Origin: Microbacterium sp. BR1
GTDB lineage: Bacteria > Actinomycetota > Actinomycetes > Actinomycetales > Microbacteriaceae
Direction of reading: 5' to 3'
DNA length: 64,000 nt
Assembly (NCBI RefSeq): GCF_002812725.1
Contig: NZ_NMUN01000009.1
Coordinates: 279,935 to 343,934 of the forward strand
Shown here: positions 34,414 to 43,406 of the stretch, piece by piece
How the letters are laid out: each line of letters opens with the position of its first letter
Position numbering within the stretch: the stretch's first letter is position 1
Program-made: the position numbers and the translations under genes
The notes under the pieces: model-generated
What the model saw: only the letters and a program-made list of their open reading frames with translations
Told to the model about the DNA's origin: nothing
The model's database searches: none

Positions 34414-36462
34414 TCAGGCGGAGGCGATCACCGCGAGCACGGCCTCGCCGTACGCCTCGCGCTTCTTGGCGCCGATGCCCGTGATGCCGTCGAGTTCCGC
34501 CGCAGACGAGGGGCGGTGCTCCGCGAGGGCGCGCAGGGTCGCGTCACCGAAAACGATGTACGCCGGCATGCCCAGCTCGCGCGCGGTCTCGGCGCGCCAC
34601 GCCCGAAGCGCCTCGAACAGCGGCTGGTCCGCGGCATCCACGTCAGCCGAAGCCGCCGCACGACGCGAGCGCGAGGCGCCACCGCCGCCTCCCGTCCGCC
34701 CGAGCACATCGCGACGCAAGGGAACGGGAGCTTCGCCGCGCAGCACCGCGCCGGCCGGTTCGCCGAGAGCCAGGGTGCCGTACTCGCCCTGCGCCACCAG
34801 GATTCCGCGAGCCAAGAGCTGCCGGATGACGCTCCGCCAGTCCTGGTCACTGAGTTCGGACCCGAGGCCGTAGGTGGAGAGCTTGTCGTGTCCCTGCTGA
34901 CGAATGCGGTCTGTCGACGCCCCGCGGAGGATGTCGACGAGATGGCCCGCGCCGAACGCCTGACCCCGCTCGCGCTGCAGGCGAACGATGGTCGACAGCA
35001 GCTTCTGCGCGGCGACCAGCCCGTCCCAGGTCTCCGGGGGCGTCAGACACGTGTCGCAGTTGCCGCACGGACCGGATGCCTCACCGAAATATCCGAGCAG
35101 GTTCTGCCTACGGCATCCGACCGTCTCGCAGAGTGCCAGCATCGCGTCGAGGTGCTGACCCAGCCGCGTCTTGTACGACCGGTCGCCGGGGCTCTGGTCG
35201 ATCATGCGGCGCTGCTGCACCACGTCACCGAGGCCGTAGACCATCCAGGCGACGGATGGCTCGCCATCGCGGCCCGCACGCCCCGTCTCCTGGTAGTAGC
35301 CCTCGACGGACTTCGGCAGGTCGACGTGGGCGACGAAGCGCACATCGGGCTTGTCGATCCCCATCCCGAAGGCGATCGTGGCGACCATGACGACGCCGTC
35401 TTCGCGAAGGAAGCGCGATTGGTGTGTCGCGCGCGTCGAGGCATCGAGACCCGCGTGATACGGCAGCGCATTGATTCCCTGCGTGCGAAGGTATGCCGCG
35501 GTCTGGTCGACACTCTTCCTGCTGAGGGCGTAGACGATCCCGGCAGCACCCTCGGGCTGCGAACGGATGAACGCCAGCAACTGCTTGCGCGGCTCGACCT
35601 TGGGTTCGACGCGGTACTGGATGTTCGGACGGTCGAAGCTCGCGACGAAGTGCCGAGCCTCGGGCAGACGCAGCCGCTCGCCGATCTCGGCGTGCGTGGC
35701 CGGAGTTGCCGTCGCGGTCAGCGCGAGGCGGGGAACACCGGGAAAACGCTCGGCCAGGTCGCCGAGCCCGAGGTAGTCGGGCCGGAAGTCGTGCCCCCAC
35801 TGCGAGACGCAGTGCGCCTCGTCGATCGCGATGACGCTGAGCTTGCCGCCCTCGAGGAGGCGCGCGGTGGATGAGGTGTTGAGGCGCTCGGGCGCGACAT
35901 AGAGCATGTCCAGCTCGCCCGCGAGGTAGGCCCGCTCGACCTGGGCGCGCTCGTCGGGCGCCTGCGTCGAGTTGAGGTACGCGGCCCGGACACCGTTGGC
36001 ACGGAGAGCATCGACCTGGTCGTGCATGAGCGCGATGAGGGGCGAGACGACGAGCCCTGTGCCCTCACGCACGAGCGCCGGCACCTGGTAGCAGACGCTC
36101 TTGCCGGCGCCCGTGGGCATCAGGACGATCGCGTCCCCGCCCGCGACGACGTGCTGGATGACCTCGGCCTGATCGCCGCGGAAGGCGTCGTAGCCGTACA
36201 CGGTGCGGAGGGCGTCGAGCGGAGTGGTGTACCCGGATGCGGCAGCGCGGCGCTCTCGCGGAGGATCGGTCGTCGCTGCGGCCGGGCGGTTGGAGCCGGT
36301 GGCGAGCGGCGTCGAGGCGGCCCAGTCGGGCGGGGGTGCGCCCGTGTCGGGCGGCGGCACCCAGTCGTCGGGTTCGGGGGCCCAGTCATCCGGTGGTGGT
36401 TCGTCCCACGCACCGGCCCACGCGTCTCCCGCGGCGGTCGGGTCAGCGGGGGCGGGGGGCAC
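34414..36462 (-). CDS. recQ: ATP-dependent DNA helicase RecQ
   Basis: 3'-5' DNA helicase of recombination and repair, 682 residues. Motif I is MPTGAGKS (115-122), motif II IDEAHCVSQWGHDFR and motif VI QETGRAGRDG. The RQC zinc site has CGNCDTCL. A C-terminal HRDC domain ends the protein (QPLFEALRAWRAETAREL onward). An unusual N-terminal extension of about 75 residues is Pro/Asp/Trp-rich with repeated DDW/PDW motifs. The GTG start at 36462 sits 6 nt after a TACACT box. Downstream (leftward) lies the repeat region. Confidence 0.95.
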   Translation of the reverse strand: MPPAPADPTAAGDAWAGAWDEPPPDDWAPEPDDWVPPPDTGAPPPDWAASTPLATGSNRPAAATTDPPRERRAAASGYTTPLDALRTVYGYDAFRGDQAEVIQHVVAGGDAIVLMPTGAGKSVCYQVPALVREGTGLVVSPLIALMHDQVDALRANGVRAAYLNSTQAPDERAQVERAYLAGELDMLYVAPERLNTSSTARLLEGGKLSVIAIDEAHCVSQWGHDFRPDYLGLGDLAERFPGVPRLALTATATPATHAEIGERLRLPEARHFVASFDRPNIQYRVEPKVEPRKQLLAFIRSQPEGAAGIVYALSRKSVDQTAAYLRTQGINALPYHAGLDASTRATHQSRFLREDGVVMVATIAFGMGIDKPDVRFVAHVDLPKSVEGYYQETGRAGRDGEPSVAWMVYGLGDVVQQRRMIDQSPGDRSYKTRLGQHLDAMLALCETVGCRRQNLLGYFGEASGPCGNCDTCLTPPETWDGLVAAQKLLSTIVRLQRERGQAFGAGHLVDILRGASTDRIRQQGHDKLSTYGLGSELSDQDWRSVIRQLLARGILVAQGEYGTLALGEPAGAVLRGEAPVPLRRDVLGRTGGGGGASRSRRAAASADVDAADQPLFEALRAWRAETARELGMPAYIVFGDATLRALAEHRPSSAAELDGITGIGAKKREAYGEAVLAVIASA

Positions 36463-36468
36463 CTGTCG

Positions 36469-36474
36469 AGTGTA
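36469..36474 (-). promoter_or_regulatory. -10 box of recQ, leaderless
   Basis: On the - strand TACACT ends 6 nt before the GTG at 36462. It decides the start over alternatives further upstream in the same frame. Confidence 0.45.
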
Positions 36475-36519
36475 ACGAGCGCCCCCGACGCTGAGGCCGA
36501 CGTTCTCCCCAGCCCGGGG

Positions 36520-36615
36520 GATGTCCCACTTTCCAGCACTATCAGGCGCCCACACCGAGGAGAAGTGGGACAACAACCGGGGAAAGTGGGACAACAACCA
36601 GGGATGTGGGACATC
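36520..36615. repeat. 21-bp tandem repeats with an inverted copy upstream of recQ
   Basis: Units at 36562-36582 and 36583-36603 share GTGGGACAACAACC at an exact 21-bp period; a third partial unit starts at 36604. GTCCCACTTTCC (36523-36534) is the exact reverse complement of 36581-36592, and GATGTCCCAC (36520-36529) of 36606-36615. The block lies between the helicase stop and the recQ promoter and could be an operator array or a terminator. Confidence 0.7.
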
Positions 36616-36690
36616 AGCGTCCTGCGCGGACACCGGGCTCAGCGAGTGACACGTCGGGGCACCGAGGCGAAGGGCTCGGGGGGCTCGAAG

Positions 36691-39273
36691 TCAGAGGCGG
36701 AGGACCTCGTCGACGTGAAGCACCGCGGCGCCCTCCTCGTCGGATGCCTCGAGGTCCACCGTCGCGCGGATGCGCCAGTCGTGGTTCCCGTCAGGGTCGT
36801 CCACGGTCTGCTCGACACGCCATATTCCGTCCGCGGCATCCGTATCGTCGATCGTGACGAGGCCGGGCGAGCGTGCCGGCCCACCCGTGAGGATCTCGTC
36901 GTGCTCATCGAAGTACGCATCGAGCGCCTCGGGCCATCCGGCGTCGGGATCGAGTTCGACGAGCTCGTCGTCGTGCTGCAGGGCGGCGAGCCGGATGCGC
37001 AGTTCGACGAGCTCGTCGTCGTGCTGCAGGGCGGCGAGCCGGATGCGCCGAAAGAGCTCGTTGCGCACGAGCACCGTGAAAGCGCGCCGGTTGCGCACGA
37101 GCGAGGGCGGCGGCGGGGGCACGACGGGCGCGGACGGGTCCGTCACCGGGTTGATCAGGCTCTCCCACTCGTCGACGAGGCTCGAGTCGACCTGGCGGAC
37201 GAGTTCGCCGAGCCACGCCACGACGTCGAGCAGGTCGTCGGTCTGCGCCTCGATCGGGACGGTCTGCCGGATCGCACGGTAGGCATCGCTGAGGTAGCGC
37301 AAGACGAGGCCCTCGCTGCGACCGAGTTGATAGAGCGAGACGAACTCGCCGAACGAGAGCGCGCGCTCGTACATGTCGCGGACGACGGACTTGGGCGAGA
37401 GCTCGAAGTCGCGGATCCACGGCTGGCTCGACGCGAACACCTCGTACGCCTGGGCGAGCAGTTCGGCCAGGGGCTGCGGGTGGGTGACCTCCTCGAGGGC
37501 CGCCATGCGGTCGTCGTACTCCATGCCCTCGCGTTTCATCGCGGCGACCGCCTCGCCGCGCGCGCGGAACTGCTGCTGCGACAGAACGGGTCGCGGGTCG
37601 TCGAGCGTCGCCTCGATGACGCTCAGCACATCGAGCGCGTAGTGGCCCGTGCCCGCGGCGCCCGGACCGTCGTCCCGGTCCAGCAGCTCGATCGCGGCGA
37701 GCGCGAACGGCGAGAGCGGCTGGTTGAGCGCGAAGTTGGGCTGCAGGTCGACGGTCAGACGGATGCTGCCACCCGGCGCCAGCTCGACGATGCCCGCCTG
37801 GCGGAGCGTGCGGAAGATCGCCAGCGCCCGCCGGGCGAGCGCGAATCGCCGCGCGAAAGGCTCGTGGTTGTCGAAGACGAGCGATCGGACGTTGGCGAAG
37901 ACGTCGCCCCCGCGCGCGATGACGTTGATGAGCATCGCGGCCGTGAGCTGCATCTGCGGCGCGAGAGGCTCGGGTTCGGCCACGACGAGCTTGTCGAACG
38001 AGGCCTCGCCCCACGACACGAACCCCTGCGGCGCCTTCTTGCGGACGATGTTCTTCGCTTTGGACGAGGGGTTCTGCGCCTGCTTGGCCGCGGCCTTGCG
38101 CAGAGCCGCCTCGTTTTCGATCTCGTGCTCGGGCGCCATCACGACGACCGTCCCGGCGGTGTCGTACCCCGCGCGGCCGGCACGGCCGGCGATCTGGTGG
38201 AATTCGCGGGCGCTGAGCTGACGCATCCGCTGCCCGTCGTACTTCGACAGCGCCGTGATCAGCACCGTCCGGATCGGGACGTTGATTCCGACGCCCAAGG
38301 TGTCGGTGCCGCAGATGACCCGCAGCAGCCCGCGCTGGGCCAGGGTCTCGACGAGCCGGCGGTAGCGCGGCAGCATGCCGGCGTGGTGCACGCCGATCCC
38401 CGCGCGCACGAGACGCGAGAGGGTCTTGCCGAAGCCCGTCGTGAAGCGGAATCCGCCTATCGCGTCGGCGATCTCGTCGCGCTGGGCGCGCGAGACGATC
38501 TTGACGCTCGAGAGCGCCTGCGCCCGCTCCATCGCCGCGGCCTGCGAGAAGTGGACGACGTAGATCGGCGCCTGCTTCGTCTCGAGCAGCTCTTCGACGG
38601 CCTCGTGGATCTGGTCCTTCGAGTACGAGAAGTGCAGCGGTACCGGCCGCTCGACACCTGTCACCAGCGCGACCGGCCGCCCCGTGCGGCGCTCGAGGTC
38701 CTCGGCGATCGGCGTCACGTCGCCGAGCGTGGCGGACATCAGCAGGAACTGCGCGCGGGGGAGCAGCAGCAGCGGCACTTGCCAGGCCCACCCGCGGTCG
38801 GGATCACCGTAGTAGTGGAACTCGTCCATCACGACCTGGTCGACGGATGCGTCGGCGCCCTGGCGTAACGCGAGGTTTGCGAGGATCTCGGCCGTGCAGC
38901 AGATGATCGGAGCATCCGGATTGACCGACGAGTCCCCCGTCACCATGCCCACGTTGGACGCGCCGAAGATCTCGACGAGCGCGAAGAATTTCTCACTCAC
39001 GAGCGCCTTGATCGGCGCGGTGTAATACGTGCGTCCGCCACGAGCAAGGCATGCCGCGTGAGCCGCGACCGCGACGAGCGATTTGCCCGTGCCCGTGGGC
39101 GTCGACAGGATCACGTGCGCGCCCGAGACGAGTTCGATTATCGCCTCGTCCTGCGCCGGGTAGAGGCCGAGGCCGCGCTCGGACGCCCAGTCGACGAATG
39201 CATCGTAGATCTCGTCCGCGCTGGCATGCGCGTTCGCGTCCGCGCTCGGGGGCATCCGCGCGAGAAGGTCCAT
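36691..39273 (-). CDS. Superfamily 2 DEAD/DEAH helicase with DUF3516-type C-terminus
   Basis: Ski2/Mtr4-like helicase of about 860 residues. It has motif I STPTGTGKS, Ia YTAPIKALVSEK, motif II VMDEFHYY (DEFH), motif III SATLGD and motif VI QIAGRAGRAGYD. The C-terminal half (about 430-860) is the actinobacterial DUF3516 type. A perfect 48-bp tandem duplication near the C-terminus repeats RIRLAALQHDDELVEL. The start is uncertain: ATGs at 39273, 39291 and 39324 are all in frame, and none has a clear ribosome site. The likely role is RNA or DNA remodelling; substrate unknown. Confidence 0.9.
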   Translation of the reverse strand: MDLLARMPPSADANAHASADEIYDAFVDWASERGLGLYPAQDEAIIELVSGAHVILSTPTGTGKSLVAVAAHAACLARGGRTYYTAPIKALVSEKFFALVEIFGASNVGMVTGDSSVNPDAPIICCTAEILANLALRQGADASVDQVVMDEFHYYGDPDRGWAWQVPLLLLPRAQFLLMSATLGDVTPIAEDLERRTGRPVALVTGVERPVPLHFSYSKDQIHEAVEELLETKQAPIYVVHFSQAAAMERAQALSSVKIVSRAQRDEIADAIGGFRFTTGFGKTLSRLVRAGIGVHHAGMLPRYRRLVETLAQRGLLRVICGTDTLGVGINVPIRTVLITALSKYDGQRMRQLSAREFHQIAGRAGRAGYDTAGTVVVMAPEHEIENEAALRKAAAKQAQNPSSKAKNIVRKKAPQGFVSWGEASFDKLVVAEPEPLAPQMQLTAAMLINVIARGGDVFANVRSLVFDNHEPFARRFALARRALAIFRTLRQAGIVELAPGGSIRLTVDLQPNFALNQPLSPFALAAIELLDRDDGPGAAGTGHYALDVLSVIEATLDDPRPVLSQQQFRARGEAVAAMKREGMEYDDRMAALEEVTHPQPLAELLAQAYEVFASSQPWIRDFELSPKSVVRDMYERALSFGEFVSLYQLGRSEGLVLRYLSDAYRAIRQTVPIEAQTDDLLDVVAWLGELVRQVDSSLVDEWESLINPVTDPSAPVVPPPPPSLVRNRRAFTVLVRNELFRRIRLAALQHDDELVELRIRLAALQHDDELVELDPDAGWPEALDAYFDEHDEILTGGPARSPGLVTIDDTDAADGIWRVEQTVDDPDGNHDWRIRATVDLEASDEEGAAVLHVDEVLRL
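36953..37048. repeat. Perfect 48-bp in-frame tandem duplication in the helicase gene
   Basis: 36953-37000 and 37001-37048 are identical. They add 16 residues to the protein without shifting the frame. Confidence 0.95.
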
Positions 39274-39393
39274 CCGTCGAGTCTTCCCCATGCGGCGAGA
39301 GAACCGGACCGAATGCCCTTTCATGCGCCGTCTACCCCGTGGCGGAACACCGGGTCCGGCGCATACGTTGGAGAAACCGAGGGAAGGAATTCC

Positions 39394-39765
39394 ATGAGCC
39401 ACGACGGCAGCGCTATGAACGAGTCCCCGGCCGCCCCGACGGTCATCCGCAACGAAGAACGCAGCCGCTACGAACTGAAGGATGGCGACGCGGTCGCCGG
39501 GTTCGCCGTGTTCGAAGTCAGCGAGGGCGGGCGCATCGCGTTCACCCACACCGAGGTCGACAAGGCCTTCCGCGGTCGCGGCTTCGGCGACATCATCGCC
39601 TCCGAGGCACTCTCGGACGCAGCACGCCGCGGCGAGATCATCGTCCCGCTCTGCCCCTTCATCGCCAGCTATCTGAAGGACCATGAGGTCCCGGGCGGCA
39701 TCGTCGACTGGCCGGAGGAATCCGACGCTCAGGAGTCCGCAACGACGGGCGAGTCTGCGGGATGA
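39394..39765 (+). CDS. Small GNAT-like N-acetyltransferase (YidJ/YjdJ type)
   Basis: 123-residue single-domain protein. Its core, YELKDGDAVAGFAVFEV ... FTHTEVDKAFRGRGFGDIIA ... PLCPFIASYLKDH, matches the short GCN5-related acetyltransferases that bind acetyl-CoA through the RGRGFGD loop. The ATG at 39394 follows AAGGAA. The stop overlaps the pirin gene by 4 bp (ATGA). Substrate unknown. Confidence 0.85.
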   Translation: MSHDGSAMNESPAAPTVIRNEERSRYELKDGDAVAGFAVFEVSEGGRIAFTHTEVDKAFRGRGFGDIIASEALSDAARRGEIIVPLCPFIASYLKDHEVPGGIVDWPEESDAQESATTGESAG

Positions 39766-40808
39766 CCCGGCTGGACGCCGCCGGCGCCGAGGATGTGCAG
39801 CACGCATCCGACTGCGACGGCCCGCGTGCGCTCCGCCTCGAGGCACGCGACGTGCCCCTGGGCGGGGTTCGGGCCATGGAGGTGCGTCGCATCCTGCCGC
39901 ACCGCGAGTTGCCGATGGTCGGCGCCTGGTGCTTCCTCGATCGCTTCGGCCCGCAGGACGCGCTCATGCGCGTCGAACCGCACCCGCACATCGGCCTGCA
40001 GACGGTGACGTGGCCCTTCGTCGGCGAGGTGCGCCACCGCGACAGCGTCGACAGCGACGTGGTCGTCACGCGGGGCGAACTCAATCTGATGACGAGCGGC
40101 GCGGGGATCTCGCACTCCGAGTACTCGGTCGGCGACGGACCGATCCCGCTCGATGCCCTGCAGCTGTGGATCGCCCTGCCCGACGCCCGCCGCCACGGCG
40201 CACCCGCCTTCGAACGGCACACTGACCTCCCGACACTCGGGTTGACCGCGCCCGACGGCACCCCCAGCGGCACCGCAACGGTCGTGATGGGAGAGCTCGG
40301 CGGCACCACCTCTCCGGCGAGCGCCTTCACACCGCTCGTCGGCGCCGAGATCGCCATTGCGACGGGATCGACAGTTCGCATCCCGCTCCGGCGCGACTGG
40401 GAGTACGCGCTCGTGGGCGCATTCGGCACGGCCCGCGTCGACACGACTCCGATCAACACGGCTCCATTCAACACCGGGACGGATGCGTCGGCCCCGCCCT
40501 CCGCCGACCACCACGACGCACCGCTCGGCCCCCACGAGCTGCTGTATCTCGGCCTCGACCGCGACCACGTCGATGTGACCGCGAGCGAGGCCGCGACCCT
40601 GTTCCTGATCGGCGGCGAGCCGTTCGAATCCGATCTGGTCATGTGGTGGAACTTCGTCGGGCGCAGCCACGACGAGATCGTCGAAGCCCGGGACGCGTGG
40701 GAGGCGGGCTCCGCTCGCTTCGGTCATGTCGTCGATCACGGCGACGAGCGCGTCCCGGCGCCGCCGCTGCCCGCCGTGCGACTGACCCCGCGGCGCAGAC
40801 GCGCCTGA
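39762..40808 (+). CDS. Pirin family protein
   Basis: Bicupin of 348 residues. The metal ligands of the pirin N-terminal cupin are present: His74 and His76 in EPHPHIGLQTVTW, His118 and Glu120 in SGAGISHSEYS. Bacterial pirins can act as quercetinases or as metabolic regulators; neither is proven here. An insert rich in Asn/Thr/Pro (about 225-245) separates the cupins. It is coupled to the GNAT gene by an ATGA overlap. Confidence 0.9.
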   Translation: MTRLDAAGAEDVQHASDCDGPRALRLEARDVPLGGVRAMEVRRILPHRELPMVGAWCFLDRFGPQDALMRVEPHPHIGLQTVTWPFVGEVRHRDSVDSDVVVTRGELNLMTSGAGISHSEYSVGDGPIPLDALQLWIALPDARRHGAPAFERHTDLPTLGLTAPDGTPSGTATVVMGELGGTTSPASAFTPLVGAEIAIATGSTVRIPLRRDWEYALVGAFGTARVDTTPINTAPFNTGTDASAPPSADHHDAPLGPHELLYLGLDRDHVDVTASEAATLFLIGGEPFESDLVMWWNFVGRSHDEIVEARDAWEAGSARFGHVVDHGDERVPAPPLPAVRLTPRRRRA

Positions 40809-40869
40809 TTCATCCGCGGGGCACGTTTATGTCCGGCGCACGCGTCGCCCGCGTGGCCCCGCCGGGCGA

Positions 40870-40875
40870 TAACCT
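40870..40875 (+). promoter_or_regulatory. -10 box of the ECF S-component gene, leaderless
   Basis: TAACCT ends 6 nt before the GTG at 40882. The S component therefore appears to have its own promoter, separate from the iron-box promoter further down. Confidence 0.4.
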
Positions 40876-40881
40876 GACGGG

Positions 40882-41433
40882 GTGCGGACCCGAAGCCCCC
40901 TGACCACGCGCGTGCTGCTCACGTGCGCGGCGATCGGCGTCGCAACGGGTCTGGTCGGCGCGGTGGCCGGATGGCTCACGCCGGTCGTGATCATCGCGAC
41001 AGCTGGCGTCGCCTACGGCCTGGTGCTGGGCTCGCACGTCCTGGCCGGAATCATCGCGCAGGAACTCCTGCGCATGCCCTTCGTCGCGCTGCTCACTCAT
41101 CTGATCGCGGCGCTCGTCGCGAGCGCATTCAACCCCGCGTGGGCTCCGCGTTTTCTCGGCACGGCTCTGCTGTTCGGCCTCATCCAAGAGGGCGTGGCGG
41201 CCCTGACCCGCTATCGGGCGTGGGGCGCGTGGCGCTTCTTCGTCTCGGCGGCGATCATCGGGATCATCATCGCGGTCGTCGTCGGCTTCGTGGTCCCCCT
41301 CGAACAGCTCGCTCCGTGGGCGCGCGTCCTCTACATCGCCCTCTCGATCCTGGGACCCATCGCCTGGACCGCCGTCGGACTGGGCATCGGCGCCGCCCTG
41401 CGTCGCGCGGGCGTCGCGCGCGTCCCGCGCTGA
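40882..41433 (+). CDS. ECF transporter S component (YkoE-like)
   Basis: Membrane protein of 183 residues with about five to six hydrophobic helices, the size and topology of substrate-binding (S) subunits of energy-coupling-factor transporters. Sequence texture (GLVLGSHVLAGIIAQELLRMPFVALLTHLIAAL and the following helices) is closest to the YkoE/HMP-thiamine group. The ATPase and T components follow in order. No TPP riboswitch is seen before it. The downstream siderophore-interacting protein suggests an iron-related substrate instead. Substrate assignment is inference. Confidence 0.8.
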   Translation: MRTRSPLTTRVLLTCAAIGVATGLVGAVAGWLTPVVIIATAGVAYGLVLGSHVLAGIIAQELLRMPFVALLTHLIAALVASAFNPAWAPRFLGTALLFGLIQEGVAALTRYRAWGAWRFFVSAAIIGIIIAVVVGFVVPLEQLAPWARVLYIALSILGPIAWTAVGLGIGAALRRAGVARVPR

Positions 41434-41473
41434 AACGGTCGGCGCCACGCGCGTCCCCCCGTGAGAGCGTTCG

Positions 41474-41503
41474 TTGCCGGGCAAGGTAAGGCTCAGCTAA
41501 ATT
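41474..41503 (+). promoter_or_regulatory. Promoter with DtxR/IdeR-like iron box
   Basis: 41482-41500 matches the DtxR/IdeR consensus (TTAGGTTAG-G-CTAACCTAA) at 14 of 19 positions: AAGGTAAGG followed by CTCAGCTAA. It lies between a -35-like TTGCCG (41474-41479) and a -10-like TAAATT (41498-41503), so bound repressor would cover the promoter. Start codon of the ATPase gene is 53 bp downstream. Confidence 0.6.
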
Positions 41504-41555
41504 GGGGTATGAATCAGGGCGTTCCCGATTCGCTGGGTTCCGACCCGAGGACTCC

Positions 41556-43406
41556 GTGACCACACCCCACGACACCCCTCCCGCGCAGCTTCGTCCCGCG
41601 GGCGTCTCGGTGACCGCGGCGGGCCTCTCCGTCCGATACCCGGGTGCGGAGCACGCGGCGCCCGACGGTGTCTCGTTCTCGATCGGCGTCGGCGAGGTGG
41701 TCCTCGTTCTGGGTCCGAGCGGATCCGGTAAGTCGACCCTGACGCTCACCCTGAACGGCCTGATCCCCCACGCGATTCCCGCGGATGTCGTGGGCAGCGT
41801 GCGCATCGGCGGACGGGACGCCGCAGGGGCAACGGTCGCCGAGCTGAGCACCGACGTCGCCATGGTCTTCCAAGACCCGGATGCGCAGATCGTCACATCG
41901 ACCGTCTTGGACGAGGTGGCTTTCGGTCCCGAAAACCTCGCCCTCCCGGTTGACGAGGTCCTCGCGCGAGCCGAGGCATCCCTGCGTCGCGTCGGCCTGT
42001 GGGAACGACGTGACGACAACCCCGACCGCCTGTCGGGCGGCGGTCGGCAGCGACTCGCGATCGCGTCCGCGCTCGCCATGGGTTCGGGCCTCGTCGTTCT
42101 GGACGAGCCCACGGCGAATCTCGACCCGCGGGGGATCGACGATGTCGCTGCGGCTCTCGCCGACGTCGTGGCTGTGGGCGATCGTTCGATCGTGATGGTC
42201 GAGCACAACCTGGACGCCATCATCGAGCTCGTCACCCGTGTGATCGCGCTCGATGCGAACGGGCGCCTCGTCGCGGACGGGCCCACGGATGACGTGCTGC
42301 GCGGACGCGCCGCCGAGCTGAGCGGGCTCGGCGTGTGGCTGCCGGTGTCCACGCTCGCGGCGCTCCGGCTGCGCTCGGCGGGCTATGCGATCGACCCTCT
42401 CCCCCTCACCGCGGCCGAGCTGCGCGCAGCCCTCGAGAGCGCCCCCCGGCCCGGGGCGGATCAGGCACGGCCGCATGTCACGCGAACGGATGCTCCGGGC
42501 CCGGCGCCGTACGACGCGAAGATCTCCCCACCCGAGCCGATCATCCGCGTCCGCGACCTTTCGGTGCGGCGGGGACGAACCCCGGTGCTGCACGACATCG
42601 ACCTCGACGTGCACGCCGGCGAGTTCCTCGCGGTCGTCGGGCCGAACGGCGCGGGAAAGACGACGCTGGTGCAGGCGATCGCGGGAGTCGTTCCGCCGCC
42701 CCGTGGACGCGTCTTCGTGGACGGCGTCGACCCGGCACGCGCGGATGTCGCGGCGCTGACCGCACGGATCGGCTTCGTCTTCCAGAATCCCGAGCACCAG
42801 TTCATCACGAACACCGTCTTCGACGAGCTCGCGCAGGGACTCCGCCTGCGCGGCACGGGCGAGGCCGAGATCCAGGCGCGGGTCGCGGACATGCTCGAGC
42901 GTTTCGGGTTGACCGGACGCGAGGCATCCCATCCCTTCCTGCTCTCGGGCGGGCAGAAGCGGCGGCTCTCGGTGGGCACGGCGCTGATCGCCGGCGCGCC
43001 GGTGCTCGCGCTCGACGAGCCGACGTTCGGCCAGGACCGCGCGCGCGCCGATGAACTGCTCGGGATCCTCGCGGGGCTGAACGCGCAGGGTACGACGGTC
43101 ATCGTCGTGACGCACGACATGCAGCTCGTGACCGAGTACGCCACGCACACCGCGGTCGTCGCCGAGGGGCGACTGCTGGCGCACGCGCCGACCGCGGAGG
43201 TCTTCGCGGATGGTGAGCTGCTGCGGTCCGCGGGACTGCGCCGGCCTCCGTTGGCGTCTGCGCTGGCCGACCTGCCGACGCATCCGGAACTCTCGGGCAT
43301 CGTGCGGATGGCCGACCTGCCGGGGGCGCTCCCCGCGGATTCGGGCCATGTCCGTGGAGAAGAGGCGCGAACACGACCCGGATCGACCGAGGGGGTCGCG
43401 CGATGA
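41556..43406 (+). CDS. ECF-type ABC transporter, fused double ATPase
   Basis: 616-residue protein with two complete ABC cassettes, equal to EcfA and EcfA' fused (YkoD-like). First half: Walker A GPSGSGKST (53-61), Q-loop FQDPDAQ, signature LSGGGRQRLAIA and Walker B LVVLDEPTANLDPRG. Second half: GPNGAGKTT, FQNPEHQF, LSGGQKRRLSVG and LALDEPTFGQD. GTG start at 41556 with GAGGA upstream; an out-of-frame ATG at 41509 is ignored. It energises uptake through the S and T components. It is downstream of a putative iron box and overlaps ecfT by 4 bp. Confidence 0.93.
   Translation: MTTPHDTPPAQLRPAGVSVTAAGLSVRYPGAEHAAPDGVSFSIGVGEVVLVLGPSGSGKSTLTLTLNGLIPHAIPADVVGSVRIGGRDAAGATVAELSTDVAMVFQDPDAQIVTSTVLDEVAFGPENLALPVDEVLARAEASLRRVGLWERRDDNPDRLSGGGRQRLAIASALAMGSGLVVLDEPTANLDPRGIDDVAAALADVVAVGDRSIVMVEHNLDAIIELVTRVIALDANGRLVADGPTDDVLRGRAAELSGLGVWLPVSTLAALRLRSAGYAIDPLPLTAAELRAALESAPRPGADQARPHVTRTDAPGPAPYDAKISPPEPIIRVRDLSVRRGRTPVLHDIDLDVHAGEFLAVVGPNGAGKTTLVQAIAGVVPPPRGRVFVDGVDPARADVAALTARIGFVFQNPEHQFITNTVFDELAQGLRLRGTGEAEIQARVADMLERFGLTGREASHPFLLSGGQKRRLSVGTALIAGAPVLALDEPTFGQDRARADELLGILAGLNAQGTTVIVVTHDMQLVTEYATHTAVVAEGRLLAHAPTAEVFADGELLRSAGLRRPPLASALADLPTHPELSGIVRMADLPGALPADSGHVRGEEARTRPGSTEGVAR

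Noticed and set aside
36022..38868. 948-codon + strand open frame opposite recQ and the helicase
   Set aside because: It spans two real genes and their spacer, has no domain, and arises from codon bias on the other strand.
40809..40881. TPP riboswitch before the YkoE-like gene
   Set aside because: The spacer is only 73 bp, with no CTGAGA-type core, and the start appears leaderless.
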